Origin: Aeromonas jandaei
Lineage (GTDB): Bacteria > Pseudomonadota > Gammaproteobacteria > Enterobacterales > Aeromonadaceae
Direction of reading: 5' to 3'
NCBI RefSeq assembly: GCF_037890695.1
Contig: NZ_CP149571.1
Location: 4,432,001 to 4,496,000, forward strand
Length of the DNA: 64,000 nt
Both the position numbers and the translations under genes were made by a program. The number at the start of each line of letters is the position of its first letter. The stretch's first letter is position 1. This document shows positions 24,970-32,798 of the stretch, one piece after another. Under the pieces are notes generated by a model. That model worked only from the letters and a program-made list of their open reading frames with translations. It was not told the origin of the DNA and did not search any database.

Positions 24970-25748
24970 ATCGGCTCTGGCGCCTGATTGGTACCATGCT
25001 GGGATTTACCCTGTTCGGCATTGGTTGCCTGCTGCTGACGCTGGTCTGGTTTCCACTGCTCTGGTTATTGGTACGCGGGGAAACGCGTCGCCACCTTGCC
25101 CAAAGCACCATCAGAATAAGTTTTCGTTTTTTCCTCAATGTGCTCAGGCAATTAAGGGTGCTGGATTATCGCTTTAACAATATGCCCCAACAACTGAGTG
25201 GCGTATTGGTATTGGCCAACCACCCCAGCCTGCTCGATTATGTATTGCTGGCGGCTTACATGCCGGAGTGCGACTGTATTGTCAAAGAGGCGCTCTGGCA
25301 TAATCCGTTTGTCGCCGGCATCGTGCGGGCCGCCGGTTATATTCCCAATGCCGCGGCCGAAACATTATTACCGGTATGTTGTGAACGCCTGCAACAAGGT
25401 GCGGTACTGTTGGTCTTTCCGGAAGGCACCCGCACGACCCCCGGCGAGCCGCTGCAACTGCAACGCGGCGCAGCCCATCTGGCCGTCCGTTGTCAGGCCT
25501 GGCTGCAACCGGTTCGCATTCACTGCTCGGCCCCGTTTCTGACCAAACAGCACAAATGGTTCCATGTGCCCGCGCACAAGCCACTCTTTACGATAGAGTT
25601 TCTGCCCCAGTGTCAGGCTCGGGATCTGATGCCGCACGAAGAGGCCCCTTCGCTGGCCGCGCGGCATCTCACTCACTATTTCAAACGGGTATTGAGCCCG
25701 GCCCAATCCGCCTCTGTATGGACTCAAGATGCAACAAACATTAACTGA
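24954..25748 (+). CDS. apeD: 1-acylglycerol-3-phosphate-type acyltransferase
   Basis: A 264-residue membrane-associated acyltransferase. N-terminal hydrophobic segments (about 15-42), catalytic HPSLLD (90-95) of the HX4D type, and FPEGTR (155-160) for acceptor phosphate binding. Probably moves an acyl or polyene chain onto a lipid acceptor. AGGGAG 6 bases before the ATG at 24954 decides the start, which lies inside the end of apeC; the ACP gene in turn begins inside its last 20 bases. Confidence 0.9.
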   Translation: MAAQLNRLWRLIGTMLGFTLFGIGCLLLTLVWFPLLWLLVRGETRRHLAQSTIRISFRFFLNVLRQLRVLDYRFNNMPQQLSGVLVLANHPSLLDYVLLAAYMPECDCIVKEALWHNPFVAGIVRAAGYIPNAAAETLLPVCCERLQQGAVLLVFPEGTRTTPGEPLQLQRGAAHLAVRCQAWLQPVRIHCSAPFLTKQHKWFHVPAHKPLFTIEFLPQCQARDLMPHEEAPSLAARHLTHYFKRVLSPAQSASVWTQDATNIN

Positions 25749-25989
25749 AGAAATCAAACAACTGATCATCGACAGCCTCAACCTCGAAGGCATGACGACT
25801 GCCGATATCGACACCGACGCCCCGCTCTTCAATGACGGTCTCGGTCTCGACTCCATCGATGCGCTGGAGCTGGGACTGGCGATCAAGGGACGCTACGGCA
25901 TCGTGCTCTCGGCTGATGACGAGAATACCCGTCGTCACTTTGCCTCTGTTGCAGCCCTGGCTGCCCTCGTCAACCAGCAGCGGGGATAA
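25729..25989 (+). CDS. apeE: Acyl carrier protein 1
   Basis: An 86-residue acyl carrier protein. The phosphopantetheine serine is Ser42 in GLGLDSIDALEL. Acidic, four-helix pattern. In APE synthesis this ACP carries the growing polyene. Overlaps the acyltransferase by 20 bases and is followed 5 bases later by a second ACP; the two differ clearly in sequence, so they probably have different jobs (priming versus elongation). Confidence 0.92.
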   Translation: MQQTLTEEIKQLIIDSLNLEGMTTADIDTDAPLFNDGLGLDSIDALELGLAIKGRYGIVLSADDENTRRHFASVAALAALVNQQRG

Positions 25990-25994
25990 TCGCC

Positions 25995-26240
25995 ATGACC
26001 AGAGATGAGATCTTCAACGAAATTCGCCGCGCCCTGGTCGAGCTGTTCGAAATCGACCCCGAAGACGTCACCATGGATGCCCAGCTCTATCAGCAACTTG
26101 AGCTCGACAGCATCGATGCCATCGATCTGGTGGTGCACCTGCAAAAACTGACCGGCAAGAAGATCAAGCCGGAAGAGTTCAAGTCGGTACGCACCGTCGC
26201 CGACGTGGTCGACGCCGTCGAACGCCTGCTCGCCGAGTAA
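25995..26240 (+). CDS. apeF: Acyl carrier protein 2
   Basis: An 81-residue acyl carrier protein, Ser39 in LELDSIDAIDLV. A conserved DSID motif but otherwise different from the first ACP (for example KKIKPEEFKSVRTVADVVD). Probably loaded with the aryl starter by the adjacent AMP ligase, by analogy with other APE loci. Its stop codon TAATG overlaps the ATG of the next gene by one base. Confidence 0.92.
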   Translation: MTRDEIFNEIRRALVELFEIDPEDVTMDAQLYQQLELDSIDAIDLVVHLQKLTGKKIKPEEFKSVRTVADVVDAVERLLAE

Positions 26241-26803
26241 TGCGTCGCATCAACCTGCTGGCGGGCGCCTTGCTGCTGCTCTATCCCCTGCTGGTCTATC
26301 TTGGCCTGTCGCACGGGGAGAGAAGCCTGCTGGCTCTGCTGCTGTTGCCGCTGTTTGCCATTCGCCTGTTTGCCGGCGCAGCCCTGCCGGGCGCTTGGCG
26401 CTGGGCGACCCGCTGGCTCGGGGCCGTCGGCCTGTTGCTGATCGGCCTCAACCTCTGGTTTCGCGAGCACGACTGGCTGCTTTACTACCCCATTGCCGTC
26501 AACGCGACCCTGCTGGGAGTGTTTGGCTGGAGCCTTACTCAACCTATGACGCTGGTTGAGCGGCTGGCCCGCCTCACCACGCCGGATCTGCCGGAGCAGG
26601 GAGTCCGCTACACCCGCAAGGTGACCCGGGTGTGGTGCCTCTTTTTTATCGGCAACGGCCTCTTTTCTGGCTGGACTGTCTGGCACGGCGATCTGGCGCT
26701 CTGGAGCCTCTACAACGGCCTTGTCAGCTATCTGCTGATGGGCGTGCTGATGGGCGGTGAATGGCTGGTGCGCCAGCGCGTGATGAAACGGGATAGCGCA
26801 TGA
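26240..26803 (+). CDS. apeG: APE-locus inner-membrane protein (COG4648 type)
   Basis: A 187-residue integral membrane protein with about five hydrophobic segments (near 5-22, 28-45, 58-74, 82-102 and 150-175). No catalytic motif. Proteins of this COG4648 group are found only in APE-type clusters as far as I recall. It may scaffold the cytoplasmic enzymes at the membrane. Starts on the ATG that overlaps the previous stop; ends inside the ATGA overlap with the AMP ligase. Confidence 0.8.
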   Translation: MRRINLLAGALLLLYPLLVYLGLSHGERSLLALLLLPLFAIRLFAGAALPGAWRWATRWLGAVGLLLIGLNLWFREHDWLLYYPIAVNATLLGVFGWSLTQPMTLVERLARLTTPDLPEQGVRYTRKVTRVWCLFFIGNGLFSGWTVWHGDLALWSLYNGLVSYLLMGVLMGGEWLVRQRVMKRDSA

Positions 26804-28191
26804 CTCTGCTCGATGAACTGCTGCAGGCAGATGGCAACCGCGTCGTCACCTTCGATGGCCAGCGAGCGTGGACGCTGACACAACTGCGCCAGAGCGCCGG
26901 GTTGCTCGCCCGCCAGCTCACCGCACTGCCGGCGCAGCGCTGGGCTATTTGCACCGGTGACAGCTACCACTTTTGTCAGGCGCTGCTCGCCTGCGCCATG
27001 GCAGGACGAGCCTTGGTGCTGCCCGGCCACCAGCGCCTCGCCGGCTTGCAGGAGCTGCTGGATCAAGATGCCTTCGATGGACTGCTTTGCGATGAACCAC
27101 TGCAGCTCCCCTGCACCGTGCTGCCCATCGATGCCGTTACAGCCTGCGAGCCATTGCCAGCCACGGAAGCGATAGCGACGCTGGCCCCCGAGATCACCCT
27201 CTACACCTCGGGTTCTACCGGCCAGCCCAAGGGGATCTCCAAACCCTGGGCGCTGCTTGAGGCAGAGGTTCGTACCCAGATCGCCCTGTGGCATCAGCAC
27301 CTTGGGGGAGCGAGGCTCTTCTCCAGCGTCAGCCATCAGCACATCTACGGCCTGCTCTTTCGCATCCTGCTGCCGCTGGCGCTCGGCATTCCGTTTGCCC
27401 GCAGCCAGACCGACTATCCGGAGCAACTGGCCAGCCAAAAAGAGCCATGGGTACTGGTCAGCTCGCCCGCCTTCCTGTCGCGGCTCGATCCCGCCCTTGC
27501 GGGAAGCGGCTGCCGGCTGATCTTCTCCTCCGGCGGCCCACTCGCCTATGAAGATGCACGCCAGTGTGCGGCGCTGCTCGGCTCCTTGCCGGTGGAGATC
27601 TACGGCAGCAGCGAGACCGGTGGCATCGGCTGGCGCCAGAGCGCTGCGCCCGATATCCCCTGGACCCCTTTTGCCGGCGTCTCCGTCAGCTGTGACGAAG
27701 AGCAGACTCTGCTGTTGCGCTCACCCTTTATGGATGAGCCTGAGCCCTGGGTCGGCAGCGATCGCATCGCTCTGTGTGATGATGGCGACAAAGGCGCAGC
27801 AGGCCGCTTTCACCTGCTTGGCAGGCGCGATCGCATCGTCAAGCTCGAGGAGAAACGCATCTCGCTCGACGATGTCGAGCTGCGCATCAAGGCGCTTGAA
27901 GGGGTACTCGATGCCGCCGTCTTGCCCCTTGAGCAGGGCGGACGCCAGGTACTTGGGGTCGCACTGGTGCTCAGCCAGCAGGGAGTGCAGAGCTTCACCC
28001 GCCTTGGCCACGGCGCCTTCTTGCAACAGCTGCGCCGGCAGCTGCGCCCCTGGCTCGAGCCGGTGGCGCTGCCGCGCAGCATCAGACTTTTTCCGGCGCT
28101 GCCCCTGACCGGCGCGGGCAAACGCGACGGTGTGATGCTGCGTCAGGCGTTTGACCAGACACCACTGCAACAACCCGGAGTACCCACCTGA
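26800..28191 (+). CDS. apeH: AMP-dependent acyl/aryl-ACP ligase
   Basis: A 463-residue adenylate-forming enzyme. P-loop YTSGSTGQPKG at 135-145, the A5-type motif IYGSSETGGI, and the later LLGRRDRIVKLEEKRISLDD hinge with its C-terminal Lys region. In this pathway it activates the aryl carboxylic acid with ATP and loads it on an ACP. Slightly shorter than free-standing acyl-CoA synthetases but complete. ATGA overlap upstream, stop/start overlap with the dehydratase downstream. Confidence 0.93.
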   Translation: MTLLDELLQADGNRVVTFDGQRAWTLTQLRQSAGLLARQLTALPAQRWAICTGDSYHFCQALLACAMAGRALVLPGHQRLAGLQELLDQDAFDGLLCDEPLQLPCTVLPIDAVTACEPLPATEAIATLAPEITLYTSGSTGQPKGISKPWALLEAEVRTQIALWHQHLGGARLFSSVSHQHIYGLLFRILLPLALGIPFARSQTDYPEQLASQKEPWVLVSSPAFLSRLDPALAGSGCRLIFSSGGPLAYEDARQCAALLGSLPVEIYGSSETGGIGWRQSAAPDIPWTPFAGVSVSCDEEQTLLLRSPFMDEPEPWVGSDRIALCDDGDKGAAGRFHLLGRRDRIVKLEEKRISLDDVELRIKALEGVLDAAVLPLEQGGRQVLGVALVLSQQGVQSFTRLGHGAFLQQLRRQLRPWLEPVALPRSIRLFPALPLTGAGKRDGVMLRQAFDQTPLQQPGVPT

Positions 28192-28556
28192 TGGATAGTT
28201 CACTGCTGCCCGCCCTGCTGGCACGTCAGGCCAGCTCCGATAGCGTGCAACTGCTGCTGCACCTGAGTGCCGACCTGCCCTGGTTTGCAGGCCATTTTCC
28301 CGGGGCCCCCCTGCTGCCCGGGGTCACCCAGCTGCAACTGGCCATTCACTTCGCCCGCGCAGAGAAGCTGCTCGCCGGCGAGTTTCAGGGGATGGACCAG
28401 CTCAAGTTCCAACGCCCGCTGCGTCCGGATGATCACTGCTGGCTGATCTTGCGCGCTCATGGCGACGGCCAGCTGCGCTTTGAATATCGTCTCGGCAGCG
28501 CAGAGGATGTCGATACGCTGCCGATCGCCAGCAGCGGACGGGTCAAGCTATCGTGA
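28191..28556 (+). CDS. apeI: Hotdog 3-hydroxyacyl-ACP dehydratase, subunit I
   Basis: A 121-residue FabA/FabZ-like hotdog protein with the catalytic block WFAGHFPGAPLLPGV (about 31-45), His in GHFPG. It lacks the long FabA helix segment. In APE synthesis ApeI works as a pair with ApeP to dehydrate the 3-hydroxyacyl intermediates and build the conjugated double bonds. Starts in a one-base overlap with apeH and ends overlapping the GTG of the next gene. Confidence 0.9.
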   Translation: MDSSLLPALLARQASSDSVQLLLHLSADLPWFAGHFPGAPLLPGVTQLQLAIHFARAEKLLAGEFQGMDQLKFQRPLRPDDHCWLILRAHGDGQLRFEYRLGSAEDVDTLPIASSGRVKLS

Positions 28557-30229
28557 CGCCCTGCATCATCATCCCCTGCTACAACCACGCAGCCCCTCTC
28601 GCGGCGGTGCTGCGTGAACTCGCGCAGCTCAACCTCCCCTGCCTGCTGGTCGATGATGGCAGCGAGCCGGCGGCCGCCGCCCAGCTCGATCAGCTGGCAA
28701 CCGAACACGCCGGTTGGGTCACGTTACTTCGCCATCCGCACAACCGGGGCAAGGGGGGCGCGGTCAAAACGGCGCTACTGGCTGCCAGAGCGCGCGGCTT
28801 CAGCCATGCCCTGCAGGTCGATGCTGATGGCCAGCACGATCTCTCCCGCCTGCCAGAGCTGCTGGTCGAATCGGAGCGCTTCCCGCAGGCGCTCATCTCC
28901 GGCGCCCCCGAATACGATGAATCTGTGCCAAAGGGGCGCCTCTACGGCCGCTACCTGACTCATGTCTGGGTCTGGATCGAGACACTCTCCTTCGAGATCA
29001 AGGACAGCATGTGCGGCCTTCGCGTCTATCCGGTCGAGGCGAGCTGCGCGCTGCTTGAGCAGTGCACTCTCGGCGAGCGGATGGATTTCGACATCGAGAT
29101 CATGGTGCGCCTGCACTGGCGCGGCGTGGCAGTGCGCTTTGTTCCGGTCAAGGTGCACTACCCCGAGAACGGCCTCTCCCATTTCAACCCGCTGCACGAC
29201 AACCTGCGCATCTCCTGGATGCACACCCGTCTGGTGCTGACCCTGCTGCGCGATGGCGTTGCCAACCTGTTGCGCGCCCCCGGCCAACTGTTGAAGCGCG
29301 GACGGGAACACTGGTCACGCACCCCGGAGCGCGGCACCCTGCTCGGCATCCGCACCATGCTCTGGAGCTACCGGCTGCTCGGCCGTCCGGGCTTCAAGGC
29401 CCTGCTGCTGCCGGTCATCAGCTACTTCTGGCTGACCGGTCGCAGCCAGCGCGAGGCCTCCCGCGACTATCTGGCCCGCCTCACCGCCCGCGCCGCCGAG
29501 CTCAACCAGCCGCTGCCCGAACCGGTGGGGAGCCTGCGCCACTTCCTGCGCTTTGGCGAGGCGGCGCTCGACAAACTGGCCGCCTGGCGCGGCGACATAG
29601 GCCTCGACGACATCGAGCTGGTGAACCCGCACCATTACGAGGCGGCTCGCGGCAAGGGAGCCCTCATCATCGGCTCCCATCTGGGCAATCTGGAGCTGTG
29701 CCGCGCCCTTGGCAGCAAGGCGCAAGGGGTTCGCATCACGGCGCTGGTCTTTACCCGCCACGCAGCCCGCTTCAACGCCCTGTTGCAGGAGGTAAATCCC
29801 AACTCCGGCCTCAATCTGGTGCAGGTGCAGGAGCTGGGGGCCGATACCGCCATCATGCTCAAATCGCGCATCGAGGAAGGGGAGTGGGTGGTGATCGTCG
29901 GCGATCGCACCTCGGTGACCAAAGAGAAACGGGTGGTCTGGGCCGATTTTCTCGGTGCCAAGGCCCCCTTCCCGCTCGGCCCGTTTGCGCTGTCGGCCAT
30001 CCTCGGCTGCCCCACTTACCTGATGTTCGGGCTGCGGGAGCAGGGGCGCTTTCGGGTGCACTTCGAGCCGTTCGCCGACGGCTCGCCCCTGCCGCGGGCC
30101 GGGCGCCAGCAGCAGCTCGAGGCCCGGGTACAGCACTACGCCAACCGGCTGGAACACCACTGCCTGCGTGCGCCGCTGGAGTGGTTCAACTTTTTCGACT
30201 TTTGGCATCTGACCGATGAGCAGGACTGA
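28553..30229 (+). CDS. apeJ: Glycosyltransferase-acyltransferase fusion
   Basis: A 558-residue two-domain protein. The N-terminal family 2 glycosyltransferase (about 1-235) has IIIPCYNH, LLVDDGSEP and the metal-binding DADGQHD at 90-96. The C-terminal LpxL/HtrB-like acyltransferase (about 265-558) has the HX4E signature SHLGNLE at 375-381 and a preceding basic helical linker. The fusion probably builds and acylates a sugar-containing lipid anchor for the polyene; the exact substrate is not known to me. Start is GTG at 28553 within the apeI stop region. Confidence 0.9.
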   Translation: MTPCIIIPCYNHAAPLAAVLRELAQLNLPCLLVDDGSEPAAAAQLDQLATEHAGWVTLLRHPHNRGKGGAVKTALLAARARGFSHALQVDADGQHDLSRLPELLVESERFPQALISGAPEYDESVPKGRLYGRYLTHVWVWIETLSFEIKDSMCGLRVYPVEASCALLEQCTLGERMDFDIEIMVRLHWRGVAVRFVPVKVHYPENGLSHFNPLHDNLRISWMHTRLVLTLLRDGVANLLRAPGQLLKRGREHWSRTPERGTLLGIRTMLWSYRLLGRPGFKALLLPVISYFWLTGRSQREASRDYLARLTARAAELNQPLPEPVGSLRHFLRFGEAALDKLAAWRGDIGLDDIELVNPHHYEAARGKGALIIGSHLGNLELCRALGSKAQGVRITALVFTRHAARFNALLQEVNPNSGLNLVQVQELGADTAIMLKSRIEEGEWVVIVGDRTSVTKEKRVVWADFLGAKAPFPLGPFALSAILGCPTYLMFGLREQGRFRVHFEPFADGSPLPRAGRQQQLEARVQHYANRLEHHCLRAPLEWFNFFDFWHLTDEQD

Positions 30230-31787
30230 TCAAGGCATGCACGAGATCCATTTCGGGGCCCGCCCCCTCACCATCGAAGAGGTTGTCGCACTGGCAGAAC
30301 GCCGCGCCACGCCACGCCTCAACCCGGCCCCCGAGTTCCGGGCTCGCATCCAGCGCGGCGCCGACTATCTTGACCGGCTGCTCGCCGAGGAAGGGGTGAT
30401 CTACGGGGTCACCACGGGCTATGGCGACTCGGTCACCCGGGCAGTGCCGCTCGATCTGGTCGATACCCTGCCCCTGCACCTGACCCGCTTTCACGGCTGT
30501 GGCATGGGCGAGAACCTGAGTCTGGCAGCCACCCGCGCCGTGCTGGCTACCCGCCTCAACTCGCTGGCACAGGGGGTCTCCGGCGTCAGCCTCCCCCTGC
30601 TCGAGCGGCTTACCTGGCTACTGGAGCAAGACCTGCTGCCGCGCATTCCTGAAGAGGGTTCGGTCGGCGCCAGCGGCGATCTCACCCCGCTCTCCTACGT
30701 GGCGGCGGCGCTCATCGGCGAGCGAGAACTCTACCGCAACGGGGAGCTGACCTGCGCGGCTGAGCTCTATCGCGAGCTCGGCATCACACCGCTCCAGTTG
30801 CGCCCGAAAGAGGGGTTGGCGCTGATGAACGGCACCTCGGTGATGACAGCGCTCGCCTGCCTCGCCTATGCCCGCTGTGAATACCTGATGCGGCTCTGCA
30901 CCCGAATCACCGCGCTGGTGAGCGTGGCGATGGAGGGCAACGCCTTCCACTTTGACGAACGCCTGTTTGCCGCCAAACCCCACCCGGGCCAGCAGCAGAT
31001 CGCCGCCTGGCTGCGCGCCGATCTGCCGAGCGGCGAGCTGCCGCACCACAGCAACCGGCTGCAGGATCGCTACTCCCTGCGCTGCGCCCCGCACGTCATC
31101 GGCGTGGTGGCCGACAGCCTGCCCTGGTGGCGCACGCTTATCGAAAACGAGCTCAACAGCGCCAACGACAACCCCCTCATCGACGGCGACGGGGAGCATG
31201 TGATGCACGGCGGTCACTTCTACGGCGGCCATATCGCCATGGCCATGGACAGCATGAAGGTGGCGGTGGCCAATCTGGCCGATCTGCTCGACCGTCAGCT
31301 GGCCCAGCTGGTCGACAGCAAGTTCAATCAGGGGCTGCCGAGCAACCTCTCCGGCGCGAGCGCCGAGCGCCGCTTTATCAACCACGGCTTCAAGGCGGTG
31401 CAAATTGGCGCCTCGGCCTGGACGGCGGAAGCGCTCAAGCACACCATGCCCGCCAGCGTCTTTTCGCGCTCGACCGAGTGCCACAATCAGGACAAGGTGA
31501 GCATGGGCACCATCGCCGCCCGCGATGCGCTGCGGGTGCTGACCCTGACCGAACAGGTAGCCAGCGCCAGCCTGCTGGCGGCGGTACAAGGAGTCGAGCT
31601 GCGCCTTGCCCTGCAGGGCTATGACTTGACCACCCTCAGCCCGGCGCTCGCCGCCACTGTCGAGGCGGTACGCCGCGATCACCCCTTCCTCTGCGAAGAT
31701 CGCCCGCTGGAGGCCGAACTGCGCGCCATGATGGCCCGCCTGCAGGCACGCCACTACCCGATTTATGACGAGGTGTCCCATGTCTGA
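30216..31787 (+). CDS. MIO-type aromatic amino-acid ammonia lyase
   Basis: A 523-residue ammonia lyase of the histidine/tyrosine/phenylalanine family. The MIO cofactor triad Ala-Ser-Gly is at residues 152-154 in GSVGASGDLTPLS. The active-site Tyr is in IYGVTTGYG and the later NDNPLID region is intact. It would deaminate an aromatic amino acid to give the cinnamoyl-type aryl starter. The selectivity pair reads Phe-His (RFHGCG, residues 91-96) where histidine lyase has Ser-His, so I do not assign histidine as substrate. The 18-gene E. coli set, as I recall it, has no such lyase. Overlaps its neighbours by 14 and 8 bases. Confidence 0.9.
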   Translation: MSRTDQGMHEIHFGARPLTIEEVVALAERRATPRLNPAPEFRARIQRGADYLDRLLAEEGVIYGVTTGYGDSVTRAVPLDLVDTLPLHLTRFHGCGMGENLSLAATRAVLATRLNSLAQGVSGVSLPLLERLTWLLEQDLLPRIPEEGSVGASGDLTPLSYVAAALIGERELYRNGELTCAAELYRELGITPLQLRPKEGLALMNGTSVMTALACLAYARCEYLMRLCTRITALVSVAMEGNAFHFDERLFAAKPHPGQQQIAAWLRADLPSGELPHHSNRLQDRYSLRCAPHVIGVVADSLPWWRTLIENELNSANDNPLIDGDGEHVMHGGHFYGGHIAMAMDSMKVAVANLADLLDRQLAQLVDSKFNQGLPSNLSGASAERRFINHGFKAVQIGASAWTAEALKHTMPASVFSRSTECHNQDKVSMGTIAARDALRVLTLTEQVASASLLAAVQGVELRLALQGYDLTTLSPALAATVEAVRRDHPFLCEDRPLEAELRAMMARLQARHYPIYDEVSHV

Positions 31788-32202
31788 GCCCTGGCAGCTG
31801 AGTGCCGAGGTCGATGTCACCGTCCCCTTCCACGACGTGGACATGATGGCCGTCGCCTGGCACGGCCACTACCTGCGCTACATCGAGCTGGCCCGCTGTG
31901 CCCTGCTCGATCGCATCGACTACAACTACCCGCAGATGGAGGCCTCCGGCTATCTGTGGCCGGTCATCGATGTGCGGATGAAGTACATAGCCCCGCTGCG
32001 CTTTGGCCAGACGGTACGGGTACGCGCCACCCTGGTCGAGTACCAGCACCGCCTCAAGATCGATTACCTCCTCTATGACCCGCAGAGTGGCAAACGCACC
32101 AGCAAGGGGTACACGGTGCAGGTGGCGGTCAGCAAGCAGAGCGGCGAGATGTGCCTCGCCTCGCCACAGGTGTTGCTCGACAAGCTGGGGGTGAGCGAAT
32201 GA
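31780..32202 (+). CDS. apeK: 4HBT hotdog thioesterase
   Basis: A 140-residue YbgC/4-hydroxybenzoyl-CoA-type thioesterase. The motif VPFHDVDMMAVAWHGHYLRYIE has the catalytic Asp and the aromatic turn of the family. It probably releases acyl groups from the ACP or CoA, for chain release or editing. The start is taken at ATG 31780 (sequence MSEPWQL), 8 bases before the end of the lyase gene, rather than the ATG 15 bases earlier. Overlaps the LolA-like gene with ATGA. Confidence 0.88.
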   Translation: MSEPWQLSAEVDVTVPFHDVDMMAVAWHGHYLRYIELARCALLDRIDYNYPQMEASGYLWPVIDVRMKYIAPLRFGQTVRVRATLVEYQHRLKIDYLLYDPQSGKRTSKGYTVQVAVSKQSGEMCLASPQVLLDKLGVSE

Positions 32203-32798
32203 TGGCCCGCCTCTCCCTGCTGCTGCTGGCTCTGCTCTCCCGGCCAACACTGGCGATCACCCTGGCCGATGTGCAGCAACAGCTCACGGCGGCCGATGCC
32301 CGCAGCGCCCGCTTCGAGCAGGAGCGCCAGATAAGCGGCCTCACCCAGGCGCTGCGCTCCAGCGGCGAGCTGCTGCTGGTGAAGGGCCAAGGGCTCTGGT
32401 GGCAGCAGCAGAAACCCTTTCCCCTGACGCTGACTCTCACCCCGACGCGCATGGTGCAGCAGTTGCCCGGTCAACCGGCCCAGACCCTCGACAGCCCGCA
32501 ACTGCTGGAGTTCAGCAACCTGATGCTGGCCCTGTTCGACCCGAGCGAAGCGGCGCTGGATAACTACTTTCGCCACAAACTCGCCAGCGAGGGGGAGGAG
32601 TGAGCCCTGACCCTCGAGCCCATCCGCTCGCCCCTCGACAAGGTCTTCGCCAGTCTGGTGCTCAAGGGGCGTCACGAGCTCGCCTCGCTCGCCATCCATG
32701 ACAAACAGGGCGATGTCACCCTGATCCGCTTTGTTGACTGGCAGCTTAAAACCCTGCCCCTGAGTGCCGAGGAGCAATCCCGTTTTGATGCTCACTGA
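32199..32798 (+). pseudogene. apeL: LolA-like carrier protein with in-frame TGA
   Basis: A LolA-type periplasmic lipoprotein-carrier fold, 199 codons in all, with signal peptide (LLLLALLSRPTLA) and the LolA pattern TAADARSARFEQERQISGL. After residue 134 the frame meets TGA at 32601-32603, then continues in the same frame with fully LolA-like sequence (LTLEPIRSPLDKVFASLVL ... WQLKTLPLSAEEQ) to a stop at 32796. The family has Trp at this point, so TGG has become TGA. The truncated product lacks the last third of the barrel. APE loci use a LolA/DUF3261 pair resembling lipid transport to the outer membrane, so loss could block export. Confidence 0.85.

Noticed and set aside
10592..32603. TGA read as selenocysteine or tryptophan
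   Set aside because: No SECIS-like hairpin was evident and all other genes use TGA as stop, so recoding is unlikely.
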